Below, piece after piece: positions 41,130 to 53,823 of a stretch of 64,000 bases of DNA. The first letter of the stretch is position 1. The number at the start of each line of letters is the position of its first letter. The notes below the pieces were generated by a model. That model searched no databases. It was not told where the DNA came from and worked only from the letters and a program-made list of their open reading frames with translations. The position numbers were made by a program, and so were the translations under genes. Origin of the DNA: Leishmania donovani (taxonomy: Eukaryota; Euglenozoa; Kinetoplastea; Trypanosomatida; Trypanosomatidae); NCBI RefSeq assembly GCF_000227135.1, contig NC_018237.1, positions 124,001 through 188,000 of the forward strand, written 5' to 3'.

Positions 41130-44100
41130 ATGCTCGCTTTCTGCACGGTGCCTGCCAACCCAGCGAAACATGCAGGACGTCGTATTCATCCCTCCTCCCT
41201 CCATGTGCGCATGCATAAGCCCTAGGGAAAAGCGAAGAGAAGCACCCGAGAGCCAAAGAGAGATCAAGGAAGCGACGCGGCAGCCCAATAAACCCCGTAA
41301 GCCCCCGTTTGGAAGATCACCATGACGGTCGCTACTTGTATAATGCCCCCCCCTCTCCCTCCCTTCCCCCTCCCTCCCTCTAGCTTTCCGTCTCCTCCTT
41401 TCCTTGTTTGCTCGCCCAGCATTAAAGTCGATGTCCGACGCCATTCTTGTTTCTTTTTTTATGCCTTTTCTGTTTCTCGGTTTCTTCAATCTTTCTCCAG
41501 TGAACGGAGGAGCCGGCACACGACGTAGGAAGCACCAGAGCACACCCGTACACACAGGCACACAATGTCCATTTGTGTATCTGTATATTTAGATGGGTAT
41601 TGTATGTGTGTGCGTGTGTGTGTGTGTGTATGTGCATGTGCTTCTTCCTTTCCTCTCACATCCTTCCCCCTTTTCCCTTTTCCACCCCTCCCTCTCTCCC
41701 ATGTTTCTGTGTTGTTACATATTTTTTGTGTGTTGGTGTTCGGTGTATGGGGAGGGGGGTGGTGGGCGAGCCTCTTTTGTGGTCCTCCCTGTACCCTCGT
41801 TCTCTATGTTTGCTGTCGTTTCGTTCTTTTTCTTTTCCCCACACCGCCACCACCACGACCGTGCCCCGTCCCCCGTCCTCCACCCCCCATCCTCCGCCCT
41901 TCCTGCTTCCATAATCATTGTTTCCTTTCGGCTCTGTGCGTGTTGGCACCTTATTTTATGGCCTGAGCCGTTTATCGCCTCCTTGTTTGTCCTCCCTCTC
42001 TCTTTCTTGATTACTGTTTTCTTTTTTGTGTGTGTGTTTATGTGCGTGTGTGACTTTTACTTCGTCAGTGCAGAAGAATACAGAGCGCGCCACTGCACCT
42101 GTCGCTTCTCTACCGTCCCCTCATCCCCCTCCACCGCCCTAACCACAGTTGTCTCGCTCGTTGTCGATCGAAACCCCCATGCCACCTCTTCCCTTTTCTG
42201 AAACCGTACACGCGAGGTATTCTTCTTCGGCACTGGCTCGTGTTCCAAGGCCCCTCCACTGTTTTTTTTGCTGTTTTTTTTTTTTTGCTTTCACAGGCTT
42301 AGGAAAAAGAGGGGCTTCCGTTTGGAGCAGGAGGTCGCGCCTGTGTGTGTGTGAGCGGACTGCCTGTCCTCCTCCTCCTCCCCCCACCCCCTCCCTCAAA
42401 ACGATAAAGACACAAGGTGCTCGTGCTACCCGAAACGATGAAAAGGGCAGGCAGGGCGGAGCGAGTTTTGTGGCAGGTCATGTTTTTGTTGTCGACTCCC
42501 ACCTCCTCTCCGCCGCCATCTACGCCACAGCGTGCTTGTTTTCTTTCTCTTCAGGACGGATTCCCGGCGCAACGGATCGTTTCTTGACGTGCGCGCGCGT
42601 GTGTGGTATTGCGACTCGCTGATCTACTTCGTTGTGTCTCCCACCCATTCATCACCTCCTTGTTTTTTTTTTTTGCGGTTCCGCCGAGTGCTTAGTGTGT
42701 TTCGTAAAAATTGTTCCTGTGGTTTTCGACTCTTTCTCTCCATGTTGTACTCGTCTATTTTGTGTTTGTGTTTCCCCCTCACCTACGTCTCTTAGAAATT
42801 ATGGTTTTCCCGCCTTTTCTTGTTCAATGTTCCGAAGCCAAATCACGCATGCGCGCACACGCACACCGGTTCCTTGCCTTTTACCCGCCACCCCATCCCT
42901 GGCCAAAAATGCTCTACAAGCTTCCTCGCATACTTCTCCCTCTCCTCATGCACCTTTTTTCTGGTGTCTCGCCACCATTTGTGTGTCTGTCGGTGTGTTT
43001 TGTGTGTCTGTGCGTTCGTTGCGGTCCTGCAGACTCTTCCAATGGTCTCTCTTGACATACTTATGCCTCGCACACACACGCGCACACAGACTCCGATACA
43101 CATTCCCTCTGCATGACTGTGCATGTTGTTTTGTTGCACCTTCTTCATATTCTTCGTTGCCTTGTCAAGGAGATCGTGCCTCGAGGGAACGCCGCACAAC
43201 TGTCAGCGCCGTCGAGCATCGTCGATTGGACGCAGAACCGAAGAAAAAAAAAAAGAAAGAGGGTGAGATGGATAAAGTGCGCATCTGCAATATCCGTGCA
43301 CATCTCTCTGTCTCACTCTCTATCCACACATTTTTTTTCCGGCTGTGGCTGTGGATGTGTATGGATAAAAAGGGAACACATCTATACATTCGTTTTCATG
43401 TGTGCGTATGTAAGCATATATGTGTGTTGTGTGATTCATATGCTTCCCTCTCCCCTTTTATTTCGCTTGTAGCTGTTTTTCTCTTTTTTTTTCGTTTCCG
43501 TCCTTTCCCATTTTCCTGCTGCTCGGAGTGTTGCCACCCTTTCGCTGGTGTTCTTGGTCTCATCATGGTCTCTGCCCCCTCCGCCTCCCCTTCTCCTTTG
43601 GTCCCCCGTTTGCCTCACCTCCCTCCCTCCCTTTCCCGCCCTTTTTTGTTCGGTATCTGTTCTGTGCATATATATGCCCATGCATCTATATATATGTATA
43701 TATATATATGTGTGTATGTCTGTGTCTGTGTGCGTGTGGTGCGGTCGTCTCCTGTTGGTGGAGGGCACTGGCCCAGGCCCCCTCCCCTCTACCTCCCCCC
43801 TTGTCCCTATCGCTCGCTTGTCACAGGAGGAAGCATTACACACACGTACATAAGTAAAGCGGTATGTGTGTGTGTTCTGTGCCTCGCCCCGTCCTTCCCC
43901 ACCCCTTCCCGCACACATACTCACACCTCGATCTCTCTCTCTCTCTTTCACTGGGTACCCTGTGATCGAAAAGGAAGCATTTCTTTTTTTTTTTCTAGGT
44001 TCGAGTTTTTCTCATGTAGATTTCTCCCCACACACACACACACTCCCTCCCCTCTCTTCCGACGCCACCCCTTCTTGGACTCCTCTTGTGATGGTCCGTG

Positions 44101-46703
44101 TGGCATCGTTTGGGGCTACGCCAATGTTTGTCTTTCATTGTTTTTTTTTTGTTTTCGTGCTTATCTCTCCGAAGGTGCGCTCTTCTCTATGCGCATGCGT
44201 GTGTGTGCGTGTGGTGGCTCCCTTCTCCCTCCCCCTCACTCGTCGTGTGCCTTCCGAGAAGCACCGCCACGCAGCTTCCGTCTTCCGCGCAGACTCATCG
44301 GGTGATCTCCCCCGAAAACGTGAGCTGAAAGCGAAAACGGAAGAGCAGCACAGAAAAGGAAAGAAACAGCGGCACCCTCTTGTGGCAGTCCGAGGAACCG
44401 TTGCTGTATCGTTGCTCTCTCAGAGATCAAGGAACCATCCATTCTACATCCACGCATACGCGTGCACCGGGCACATTAGACGGGCTCATGTGCCCCTGAG
44501 CCCGGCGGCTATCTTCGACATGATGGCACGTGTCTTGGCCCTCTTATTTTTTTCCGTCCCCTTGCCGTTTTCCTTCCAGCGCAGGGCAGCAGGGGAAACC
44601 GCGCACAGTTGGACGGCAACGGCACAGGCACACAAGAAGGCACAACGAACCCGATTTCTTTTTGTTCTCCCTTCGTTTTACGTGGTTTTTTTGTGTGTTG
44701 TGTGTTCATTTTTTATTTGTTTTTTTTTTCATTTGTGGTTTCAGTGGCAAGACGAATGGAAGAGAAAGAGGGCGCGGAGAGATTTGTTGGGTTGCTGTTC
44801 CGCATACTCTGCACACCTGTGTGCTGCATGGCTCCTCCTCTCCCCTTACTCCAAAGGATGTGATTTGCTTCCGAAGACGAGCCGCGCATCCTCCTCGCTC
44901 GCGCACACGCCACCGATGTCCCCTCTCCCAGGCCTTATTTCTCCCGTTTTGATCTCGCATGCCTTTTCTTTGTCTTTTTTTTTCTGCGTTGTAAGACTTT
45001 CTTCTTTTCTTTCTCGTGCATGTTTGCGCACACACGGTACGGCGGGTGCACCCCTCCCTCCTCCACGCGGAATAAAAAAGAGACACACCTCCACACACGC
45101 CCCAAAACACGCGTGTTCGCATGTTTTTCTTTTTGCTTGTTTGCGCGTGCTCTCACTCTCGCGCTCGACTGCCCTTCCAGCCGCCGCCGCGTATGTTTGC
45201 TTACCTGCAGCATGTGCGTAGTGTGCATGTGAAGGCTGAGTGGCCAAGAGGGCCGTGGTCGTGGTAGTTGGGGAAGTGGCAGAGCTCTGTGTGTCTGTGT
45301 GTAACTCGCCCTCTCCCTCCTTGACGGTGCCCAGCTCGAACACTCCAATGGAGTAGTATGGGTGGTTCCGGTGAATGAAGAAACAAAGAGAGAGCGGTAA
45401 CAGTGAAATTTATGCACGTCTCAGCGAGCAACACCGCGTGGCGCCCTACCCGAGGAACCGTCGCCTCCCTGTGTTGTGCGCACGTGAGCGTATTTGCGCG
45501 TGCATGCGTATGTATGTGTGCGTTCGTCTGCGCTCTTCAGTATGCCGGGTCTTCACGGCACGCTCCGTCTCTCTGTCGCGGCTCTTCCGTTTTCCGCCTC
45601 GGTTGTGTTGCGCGTGTGTAACGCCCGCTGCTTCTCGATGGTGTTTGAGCGACAAGCTATGCAGCCCGTGATGGTGTTGACCCAACGACGTGATGGCGAC
45701 CACCTGCAAACAAAAAAGAATTTCACGGCATATCCCGTCACAAGTCGTGACGTTAAGTTTTCAGCTCGTGCACCGAGCAGCTCCTTGTTTGCAGCGCCTC
45801 GCTCCTAGCACCAAGGTTTGATGTCAAGATGGGTTGGCCGGAGGAAAGGCAAGCCGATGCCGAGAGAGAACACCGTCAGGCGAAGGCTCTCCCTGAGGCA
45901 GTGTCTGCCATCCTCTTACACCAGATGTTCCTGCCGAGCGCCTTTCCTTCTCTCTCTGCCTTGTACTCGGCGAAAGCTTGCTGCGCTGCTTCCGTGACAC
46001 TCTACGTTCCCGGGCTTCTGTGTGCGGTAGCGCGCCCGGCCGGCGGTGCGCAACGCCTCGTCTCCGTCGACGCTCCACACGCCCCACTCCACTCCCCCTT
46101 CGCCACGCCCGCCCCGCTCTGCAACCCGCCAAAGTTCGCAACAGTCACTCCACATCCGCCCCGCGCCGCATCGACGTCCCACTCGCCCGCCCGTGCGTGA
46201 GCATCTGCACACGTTTGCAGCCGTCTCACGCCACCCACGAGTCCACTTCATTTTCCGCCTCGCTTTGCCTGCCTCATCGTCTTTTTTTTTTTGTGTGTGT
46301 GTGTGGAGGGTGGGGGGCCTTCTCTCTCTCTCTCGGTGCCGCACAAAACCACCTCTTCTCTCGCCCTCGCCACTCCAGCAGGAAGGACGATACATCCACT
46401 AGCACAAACGAAATCATAATCGTCCAAACAACACTTTCCACCCCCGTGAAGTCTGATCGGGTTTATCGCTCCTCTTCTGTTGTTCCGTTGTTTGCCTCTC
46501 TGTCCCTTCCCTCCTTCCCCTCCCCCTCCCCTACATCCCCACCCACCCCCGCCCCGACCACCCATTCATACACGACAAGACACACACACACACAAGCGCG
46601 ACAAAATTCCCTGCCTTTCTCTCTCTCTCCGCCTTCTTTTTCACTCACACTTCTACCTGCCACAAGACCAGCCACACCGCTGTGCAAGTCTTTTCAACAC
46701 AAA

Positions 46704-46726
46704 CCCCCTACCTCTCCCTCTCACAG
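46704..46726 (+). promoter_or_regulatory. Candidate trans-splice acceptor of FBT-E
   Basis: A C/T tract (ccccctacctctccctctca) ends in cacag with the AG at 46725-46726, 18 nt before the ATG at 46745. Other AGs upstream are possible. Confidence 0.35.
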
Positions 46727-46744
46727 GTCTCCATTGCCATCAGC

Positions 46745-49527
46745 ATGTCCTACAAGGAGGCCGCTCCCAAGCGCGAGAAGGACGCCGCGGGTGCAGCAGC
46801 GGTGCCTGAGGCGGCCGCCGCGGGAAATGACGGCAAGTACATCCACCCCGAGGCAGCGTCCCTGTTCGCCAGGTGCCCGTGGGTTCGCCGCGTCCCCGTG
46901 TTTGGCGAGGCTGTCGAGGGCTACGGGCTCAAGTTCATCGTCGCCCTCGGCGCTAGCAACCTGCTCTGCAAGGGCGTCGCGGATCAGATTCTATATGGTC
47001 AGACGTACGCCATGATGATTGATCGCTACGGCATCGACGTGGCCCGCTACCAGCGCCTGTCTTCGATTTCGACGATGGGGTGGTCCATCAAGGCCTTCAC
47101 AGCGATGCTCTGCGACGGCTTCGCCTTCCTCGGCTACACGAAGCGCTGGTACATGTTCATCTCCTGCGTCGGCGGTGGCGCGTTCGCGCTGATCTACGGC
47201 CTCCTTCCGGCGAAGGAGGCGTCGGCCAACGTCGCGTGTGCCTTCATCTTCCTGTCGAGCTGGGGCAAGGCCAACGTGGATATCCTGTCTCAGGGCCATT
47301 ACAGTCGACTGATGCGCCAGAACCCGAAGCCTGGGCCGGCACTGGTGAGCTGGATGTGGTTTTGCATAATGATTGGCTCACTCATCGCGACTGTGATGAA
47401 CGGCCCGCTCGCGGATGCCGGTAAGCCGCAGATCAGCATCTTCGTGTCTGCCGCGCTGCAGGCCATCACCTGCGTCTTCTACCTGTTCAACTGGTACGGG
47501 GAGAAGAAGAACCGCGTGCTGCGTTCCGAGGACGCGCTGTTTATTCTGGAGGAGACGCGCAAGGAGCGTGAGCGCCTGGGCCTCGAGGGGGTGAACAACG
47601 GCACGGCGGGTGCGCAGCATGGTGGTGCGGCGAAGGGGAAGAGGAGCCCGCAGCGCTCGCACTCGGATGAAGGCGTGGAGGGTGCCGTACGGGATGCCCT
47701 CAACGATGGTCAGCGCGACAACGGTGAACTTGTGCAGGACGTCTACGACGACGCGTATGACGACGGCGAAGAGGTGGCCGAGGGCGAGGTGTACTACGGC
47801 AAGCCGCCGGTGCCGTGCCTGTTCGGGCTGTTCGAGGCGAACACGGAGGTGATTTCGAAGAACTGGAAGATCTTCGTGTACAGCGTTGTCATGACCTGTG
47901 CTGTGATCGCGATGCTGTGCTGCAACATCCTGGCCGANNNNNNNNNNNNNNNNNNNNNNNNNNNNNNNNNNNNNNNNNNNNNNNNNNNNNNNNNNNNNNN
48001 NNNNNNNNNNNNNNNNNNNNNNNNNNNNNNNNNNNNGGTGATTTCGAAGAACTGGAAGATCTTCGTGTACAGCGTTGTCATGACCTGTGCTGTGATCGCG
48101 ATGCTGTGTGCCAACATCCTGGCCGACACGCTGGGCCTCCTGGTTGCGTGCGTCGTTGTGTCGACCATCTGCTGCGCCGCGTCCTTCTGGGCCCTGCCGC
48201 TGGTGATTGCGAAGGCCAACGTGTTTGCATACCTGGATAAGGCTGTTTCCATCCGTGTGAGCGGTCCCCTAAACGCGTTCTACTTGAACACCTACGGCTG
48301 CCCCGGCAACCTGCCCAACTTCACCTACACCTTCTACAACACGGTGGCTGGCGTCATCAGCAGTGCTGTTGGTATGATTACCGTGACGCTGTTCAACTTC
48401 CTGTTCGCGAAGCATGGCTACCGCCTCACCTTCATTGTGACGACAATCATGCAGGTTATGGGTGGTGTGTTCGACATCATCATGGTGAAGCGCTGGAACC
48501 TGCACATCGGCATCCCTGACCACGCCATGTACATCTGGGGCTATACTGTTGTGGGTGAGCTCGTGTACATGCTCGCCCTTATGCCGCCTGTGGTGCTGCT
48601 GTCTCGCCTGTGCCCTCGTGGCTCGGAGAGTGTCGTGTATGCGCTGATGGCGGGCTTCGCGAGCCTTGGCCAGACCACCGCGGCGTCTCTCGGTGCCATC
48701 CTTCTGGAGTACGGCCTGCCTGTGTTCAAGACGCAGGATGACGGGTCTCGCTGCAACTACGACAACCTGCCGCTGCTGCTGTTCCTGTGCAACATGTGTA
48801 CGCCGCTGCTGGCGATTCCGCTGAGCATAATACTGCTTCCGAAGGCGCGCATCTGCGACGATATCGACATTGACGGCAAGGTGGTGCGTCAGGCCGTGGA
48901 TAAGCAGGTCGCAGCTGCTCCGCTGCCGAGCTCCGACTCGGACGCGGTGATGAATGCCGAACCGCTTCATGGGAACAAGGCGGATGAGCGCGAGGCAGCG
49001 CGCGGGGAGGCGGTGCAGGGCAAACGGGCGGNNNNNNNNNNNNNNNNNNNNNNNNNNNNNNNNNNNNNNNNNNNNNNNNNNNNNNNNNNNNNNNNNNNNN
49101 NNNNNNNNNNNNNNNNNNNNNNNNNNNNNNGGGCTTCGCCCGCCTTGGCCGAACCACCGCGGCGTCTCTCGGTGCCATCCTTCTGGAGTACGGCCTGCCT
49201 GTGTTCAAGACGCAGGATGACGGGTCTCGCTGCAACTACGACAACCTGCCGCTGCTGCTGTTCCTGTGCAGCATGTGCACGCCGCTGCTGGCGATTCCGC
49301 TGAGCATAATACTGCTTCCGAAGGCGCGCATCTGCGACGATATCGACATTGACGGCAAGGTGGTGCGTCAGGCCGTGGATAAGCAGGTCGCAGCTGCTCC
49401 GCTGCCGAGCTCCGACTCGGACGCGGTGATGAATGCCGAACCGCTTCATGGGAACAAGGCGGATGAGCGCGAGGCAGCGCGCGGGGAGGCGGTGCAGGGC
49501 AAACGGGCGGGCGCTTCAGAGAAATAG
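46745..49527 (+). CDS. Folate/biopterin transporter family, FBT-E (assembly-damaged)
   Basis: Start ATG at 46745 (MSYKEAAPKREKD), last stop at 49525-49527. Two 99-N gaps are each followed by a repeat of what precedes them: 48037-48126 repeats 47848-47937, and 49131-49510 repeats 48652-49031. Removing these (189 and 479 bases) leaves a single frame of about 704 aa ending GEAVQGKRAGASEK. The repeated copies are not fully identical: tgctgcaacatcctgg before the first gap against tgtgccaacatcctgg after it, and tgcaacatgtgtacg (48788) against tgcagcatgtgcacg (49268). Pre- and post-gap sequence may therefore come from different gene copies or alleles. Particular to this copy are GPALVSWMWFCIMIGS and the cavity-side YTVVGELVYMLALMPPVVLL. 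Otherwise the architecture follows D and F. Confidence 0.87.
47938..48036. other. Assembly gap, 99 N, flanked by duplicated sequence
   Basis: 48037-48126 repeats 47848-47937 with substitutions near gct-tgc/gtg-cca. Confidence 0.9.
49032..49130. other. Assembly gap, 99 N, flanked by duplicated sequence
   Basis: 49131-49510 repeats 48652-49031 (380 bases, a few substitutions). Confidence 0.9.
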
Positions 49528-52200
49528 CTGGCGCTGTGGAGTGCTGTGCGAAGTATTGTGGCGCTTGACGGTTGTTGAAAGGGAGGTTATGGATGTCTTC
49601 AAGGAGTATCGATCCGGTAACGGATGGCGCGTTTCTGGATCATCTGGTCTCTCTTCCTGCATGATTAGGTGTTCAGCGACGTTGAGGGTGCCGAGTGCAG
49701 CCTTTGCCTTTCGCTGCATGTTGGGGCGGCATTTGATGGTTAGTCGCCAGTGGACGCGGATCGGCCGGAGGGGTGCGTTTCAGACTCAGCGGAGTAGTTG
49801 AAGACCGATGCGGCGGATGACGGGCTTTCGTGGCGGCCTGTCTTTGCGGACGTGTTGCCGTTTTTCTGCATTTGCCGATGTACACCGCTTCGTCGCTAGC
49901 TCTCTCTCTCTCTCTTCGACACCACCTTTTCGCCCCCACCGACTTTGCCGTGGCCCCAGCCTCCTGTGCGCGTGTTGGCTGGGGTGTCTGATGGTGGTGT
50001 TACCCGTCGTGCACCCGCCTGACCTGTCTGCGCCCCCTTCCGTCGTCGCGGCTCTGTCTGCCACGTGCGAAGACAAAACACAATACACATATGTGAAACA
50101 CAACACGGAACGCATGCAAGGACGCTAATCAGTGAGAATACGCGACTTTCTGAACCCTAACGCGGCCTCTGATGCCTTGTGTTGGTGGTTGTGATGTCTA
50201 CTTCGCGTATACATGTATGTGTGCGTGCTTGGATGGAATCACGGGTGCCTCTCTCTGTCTGTGCTATGGTAGCTCGTATCCGCATCGATAAATTTCATCT
50301 CCCCGTTGCGTCACCACCACCTCTCCATATCCTTTTCGTCTCGCATGCCCTGAGCGTCTTCGAAGTTGTCGCGTGCAACAGTTTTGTGCCGTGGTGCACA
50401 TCTTGCCGCTGCTTGGCAACATGCGCGAGGAAGGGAAAGGCATGGGCACGACGAAACCTGCCCGGCGGTGGCGAGGGCAGCGGCCCCGAAGCGTCGCATG
50501 TCGTTTTGCCGCGGCGCTTGTGCGCCTCTGCGAACGCAAGATCCACGACGGCACTCTGCATCTCCCGCTTTCCCTCCCTCCCTCGCGTGCGCGTGCATGA
50601 GTGGCGACCGCTTGTGCGGTTGTTATTTAGAAGCAGTGCCCGCTCACCCAAAGGAACGGGGATGCGGGGGCCCGTTGTGCCAGCCTCGCATGCGTATGAG
50701 GGGGCAAGAAACAAGAAACAAGTGGAGCAGGATGACAGGCAGCTGCCTGGCTGCCCAACGAATACACTGCACGACAAGAATGACCAGTGACAATCTCCAC
50801 ACGTAGGACATTCTCCTCTTCTTTTTTTTCCGGTGATGATTTCGTGTGCCGCTCGTTCTCTAGCGCGCGCTCTCTATGGGCGTCAAGTTGTGTGTGTTGT
50901 CGCTTCGATTTCCTCGCTGCCTCGCTCCCCTCCCCTCCACCCCCTCCGGCACGCCGTTTTGTGTTGATGGTGCGACTGGCCTGTCATCCTCCCCTTTCCT
51001 TCGGAACCTCCGTCGTCGACACACAGCACACGCGCGCTGCCGCCGGCGCGCTCCTGTGCGAGCATTTTCTCCTATTCTTCCTCCGCTGTGTGTGTAGCCA
51101 TTTAGCGTGTGAGAGTGACCAGAAGGAAGGAAGCGGCACATGGGCGCGGCCCGCCGTCCGCGGATGGCCTCCTTGCCTTCGCTTCGCCCCCCCCCCTCCG
51201 CATTTCTTTCACGTCCACTCTGGGGTTGGAGTAGGGGATGGGGGTTGTGAGAAGTCATTGCAGGTATTTGTCCTCCAAGAGAACGTGCCGACCCTCGTCT
51301 TCTCTGAAGTTCGTCGTTTTTTTTTTGGCGTCATCTGCTCCCGGATCCAGGACCCGGACTCTGCAACGTAGCGGGCGGACGAAGAGCGCAAGGACGCAAG
51401 CCGAACCGAGGTATTCGCCCGGATTGGGAAAGCTGGATGCAACGACTCAACCGGGAAGTGGGGAAAGACAGCGAGGGCATTGGGAGCAGACGACATAGTA
51501 GGCGGCAAGGCCGTGGGAACGCAAGACGTGAATGCCGGGCTCATGAAGGAGTGGCCAAAGATAGGCATCAGCTCGTCACCGTGAGACCCCAGCCCTTGGT
51601 CTCCTCCGCTGTTCTCTCTTTCTGCGCTTGTGTTTCGCGGTCGTTGACGTCGGCTCCGCCTGCTTGTCCCTTTCTGAGTAGGTGAGCCCTCCCTCCCCCC
51701 TGACTCTGAGTGTGTGCCCCTCGCGCTGAGTTGAGGCACACGTTGTTTGTCATTTGTTTCCTACACGCACCTATCGTTCCTGCTTTAAATTACGTCTTGC
51801 CTTCTTATTGCGGCGAAACCGCCTTTCGCTGTCCTCCTACCTCTTCCCTCTCCTGCCGTTCCAACGCGCCGCTCCCTCCCGCATGTGGTACTTTCACCCT
51901 TTTCCTCCAATTCTCTTCGCATGTTTGTATGTGTGTCGATGGTCACGCCTGCGATTCCGTCTCAGCGCTTATTTCTTCGCTCTTTCCCTCCACCCCCTCC
52001 CTTTCCCCCTTCGCATTCCTTGTAACTTTTCTGCGCGCCTCCTCTGACGGCGAATCCCACCCACACAATGCCTTGTGTGTGTCTGTGTGTGTGCGTGTGT
52101 GTGTGTGTGTGTGTGTGATTTGTTGGTTTCACTTTCCACTGTACGACATCTCTGCCTTCTATAGATGTTGGTGCTGACGTTCTGCAAGGTCTTCCATGTA

Positions 52201-52230
52201 CATATATATATATATATATGTGTGTGTGTG
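52201..52230 (+). repeat. TA/TG composite microsatellite (assembled twice)
   Basis: An (AT)n run followed by (GT)n. The same sequence with the same flanks reappears at 52629-52658 after the 99-N gap. Confidence 0.9.
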
Positions 52231-52266
52231 CCTGTGTGTTCTCCTCCGACGCTGCGCTCCCTCGCT

Positions 52267-52365
52267 NNNNNNNNNNNNNNNNNNNNNNNNNNNNNNNNNN
52301 NNNNNNNNNNNNNNNNNNNNNNNNNNNNNNNNNNNNNNNNNNNNNNNNNNNNNNNNNNNNNNNNN
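52267..52365. other. Assembly gap, 99 N, flanked by duplicated sequence
   Basis: 52366-52694 repeats 51938-52266 (329 bases). Confidence 0.92.
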
Positions 52366-52656
52366 GATGGTCACGCCTGCGATTCCGTCTCAGCGCTTAT
52401 TTCTTCGCTCTTTCCCTCCACCCCCTCCCTTTCCCCCTTCGCATTCCTTGTAACTTTTCTGCGCGCCTCCTCTGACGGCGAATCCCACCCACACAATGCC
52501 TTGTGTGTGTCTGTGTGTGTGCGTGTGTGTGTGTGTGTGTGTGTGATTTGTTGGTTTCACTTTCCACTGTACGACATCTCTGCCTTCTATAGATGTTGGT
52601 GCTGACGTTCTGCAAGGTCTTCCATGTACATATATATATATATATATGTGTGTGTG

Positions 52657-53360
52657 TGCCTGTGTGTTCTCCTCCGACGCTGCGCTCCCTCGCTGTCGCA
52701 CTGAGATGGGCGTCGTAAAACGTCGGCCTCTGCGAGCATGTGTGGGTGTGTGCTGGCTTTTGTCTTGTCGGGTGAGAGTGCGAACGGGACGGGCAGTGCC
52801 GCTCACGCATCTCTCCTTTGGGTGTTGTTTTGTTTTCTCTAAGTGCGTGTGTGCCCCGATGAAGCCGGCCACCCAAACGCGCGGTAGCTCAGCGTCCAGT
52901 GCCCCCACTCTGAGTGTTTGGGGGGGGGAGAGCCAGAGCAGCCCATCGCTGCTGATGTCGGCGGTGAGGTCCTGGGTGGCGTGGCGTCGGAGCGACCTGC
53001 ACTACTGAGCACGCTTGCGCCATCCATATTATGATCAAAACCTTAAAGCAACTCGAACGCACCCCACCCTGCCCTCACTGCTTACTGGTGGTGTGTGTGG
53101 GGGAGGGGGGCGTGAGCCACCCCGAGGGGTGCACGAGGCTGCGACCGGCACAAGGGCAGCGCACTGTGAGGCGGTGTGCGGGCAACGCGTGAAGCAGAAG
53201 CCGTGCGCAGGTAGCGGGGGCGGCGCATGTGCTGTAACCCGTGTGTTCACGGCTGCCTCGCAGCACGTGATTGCGTCTGTGGCAGGGCGGTGCGTTGTGG
53301 TGAGGGGCCGGGAGAGGGCACGAGTGAACTCGTGTTGTATGACGGAGAAGCGGACACACG
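52657..53360 (+). mobile_element. SIDER-like repeat, most complete copy
   Basis: About 700 bases found again at 62238-62958 almost unchanged, and in part at 53637-53823 and 57031-57207. The left edge lies in a GT run (then gcctgtgtgttctcctccg). It includes catcgctgctgatgtcggcg at about 52948 and cgtgagccaccccgagg at 53111, and the right edge is gaagcggacacacg. It is G-rich and non-coding. The length and the UTR position fit the SIDER retroposon family of Leishmania; no long ORF and no clear poly-A tail are seen. Confidence 0.6.
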
Positions 53361-53537
53361 GTGCCAAAAGCAAGTACCACACGAGTGATGCCAAAGACAC
53401 CACCCTCCATCCCCTCTCCTTCTCCGCCCTCATTGTCGCTACTCGATGCCAACAGCGACGGAAACTCCTCTCATCAAGCGCCATTCATGTTTGCACTCCT
53501 TCTGCCTTTTCTAAACTGCCCATTTACCTGGGCGATG

Positions 53538-53636
53538 NNNNNNNNNNNNNNNNNNNNNNNNNNNNNNNNNNNNNNNNNNNNNNNNNNNNNNNNNNNNNNN
53601 NNNNNNNNNNNNNNNNNNNNNNNNNNNNNNNNNNNN
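53538..53636. other. Assembly gap, 99 N, flanked by duplicated sequence
   Basis: 53637-54000 repeats 53174-53537 (364 bases; one difference seen, T at 53291 against G at 53754). Confidence 0.92.
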
Positions 53637-53823
53637 GTGTGCGGGCAACGCGTGAAGCAGAAGCCGTGCGCAGGTAGCGGGGGCGGCGCATGTGCTGTAA
53701 CCCGTGTGTTCACGGCTGCCTCGCAGCACGTGATTGCGTCTGTGGCAGGGCGGGGCGTTGTGGTGAGGGGCCGGGAGAGGGCACGAGTGAACTCGTGTTG
53801 TATGACGGAGAAGCGGACACACG
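53637..53823 (+). repeat. Right end of the SIDER-like repeat, assembled a second time
   Basis: Same as 53174-53360 except for one substitution. It directly follows a 99-N gap, so it is probably the same genomic copy or a near-identical one. Confidence 0.75.

Larger units (their letters stand above)
40832..46744. other. 5.9-kb intergenic region between FBT-D and FBT-E
   Basis: The longest spacer in the window. It holds a (TG)20 run at 41087-41126, many T/CT tracts, a TA/TG composite at 43686-43716, CA repeats, and a less pyrimidine-biased part around 45200-46050. Frames of 300-560 codons here translate pyrimidine repeats (long F/S/L/P/V-C strings) and are not genes. The last CT tract before FBT-E ends near 46722. 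Confidence 0.7.

Noticed and set aside
42632..44305. 557-codon frame between FBT-D and FBT-E
   Set aside because: Translation of pyrimidine tracts and GT/TA repeats (long F/S/L/C/V strings), with no domain pattern and no Leishmania-like codon bias.
43866..45221. 451-codon frame between FBT-D and FBT-E
   Set aside because: Same composition problem; overlaps the previous frame and consists of spacer repeats.
49131..49527. Separate truncated FBT pseudogene after FBT-E
   Set aside because: It starts at the edge of a 99-N gap and repeats the preceding 380 bases before giving the natural gene end, which fits an unmerged contig overlap.
52629..52694. Second TA/TG microsatellite and flank as an independent repeat
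   Set aside because: It lies in the 329-base block duplicated around a 99-N gap, so it is most likely the same locus assembled twice.
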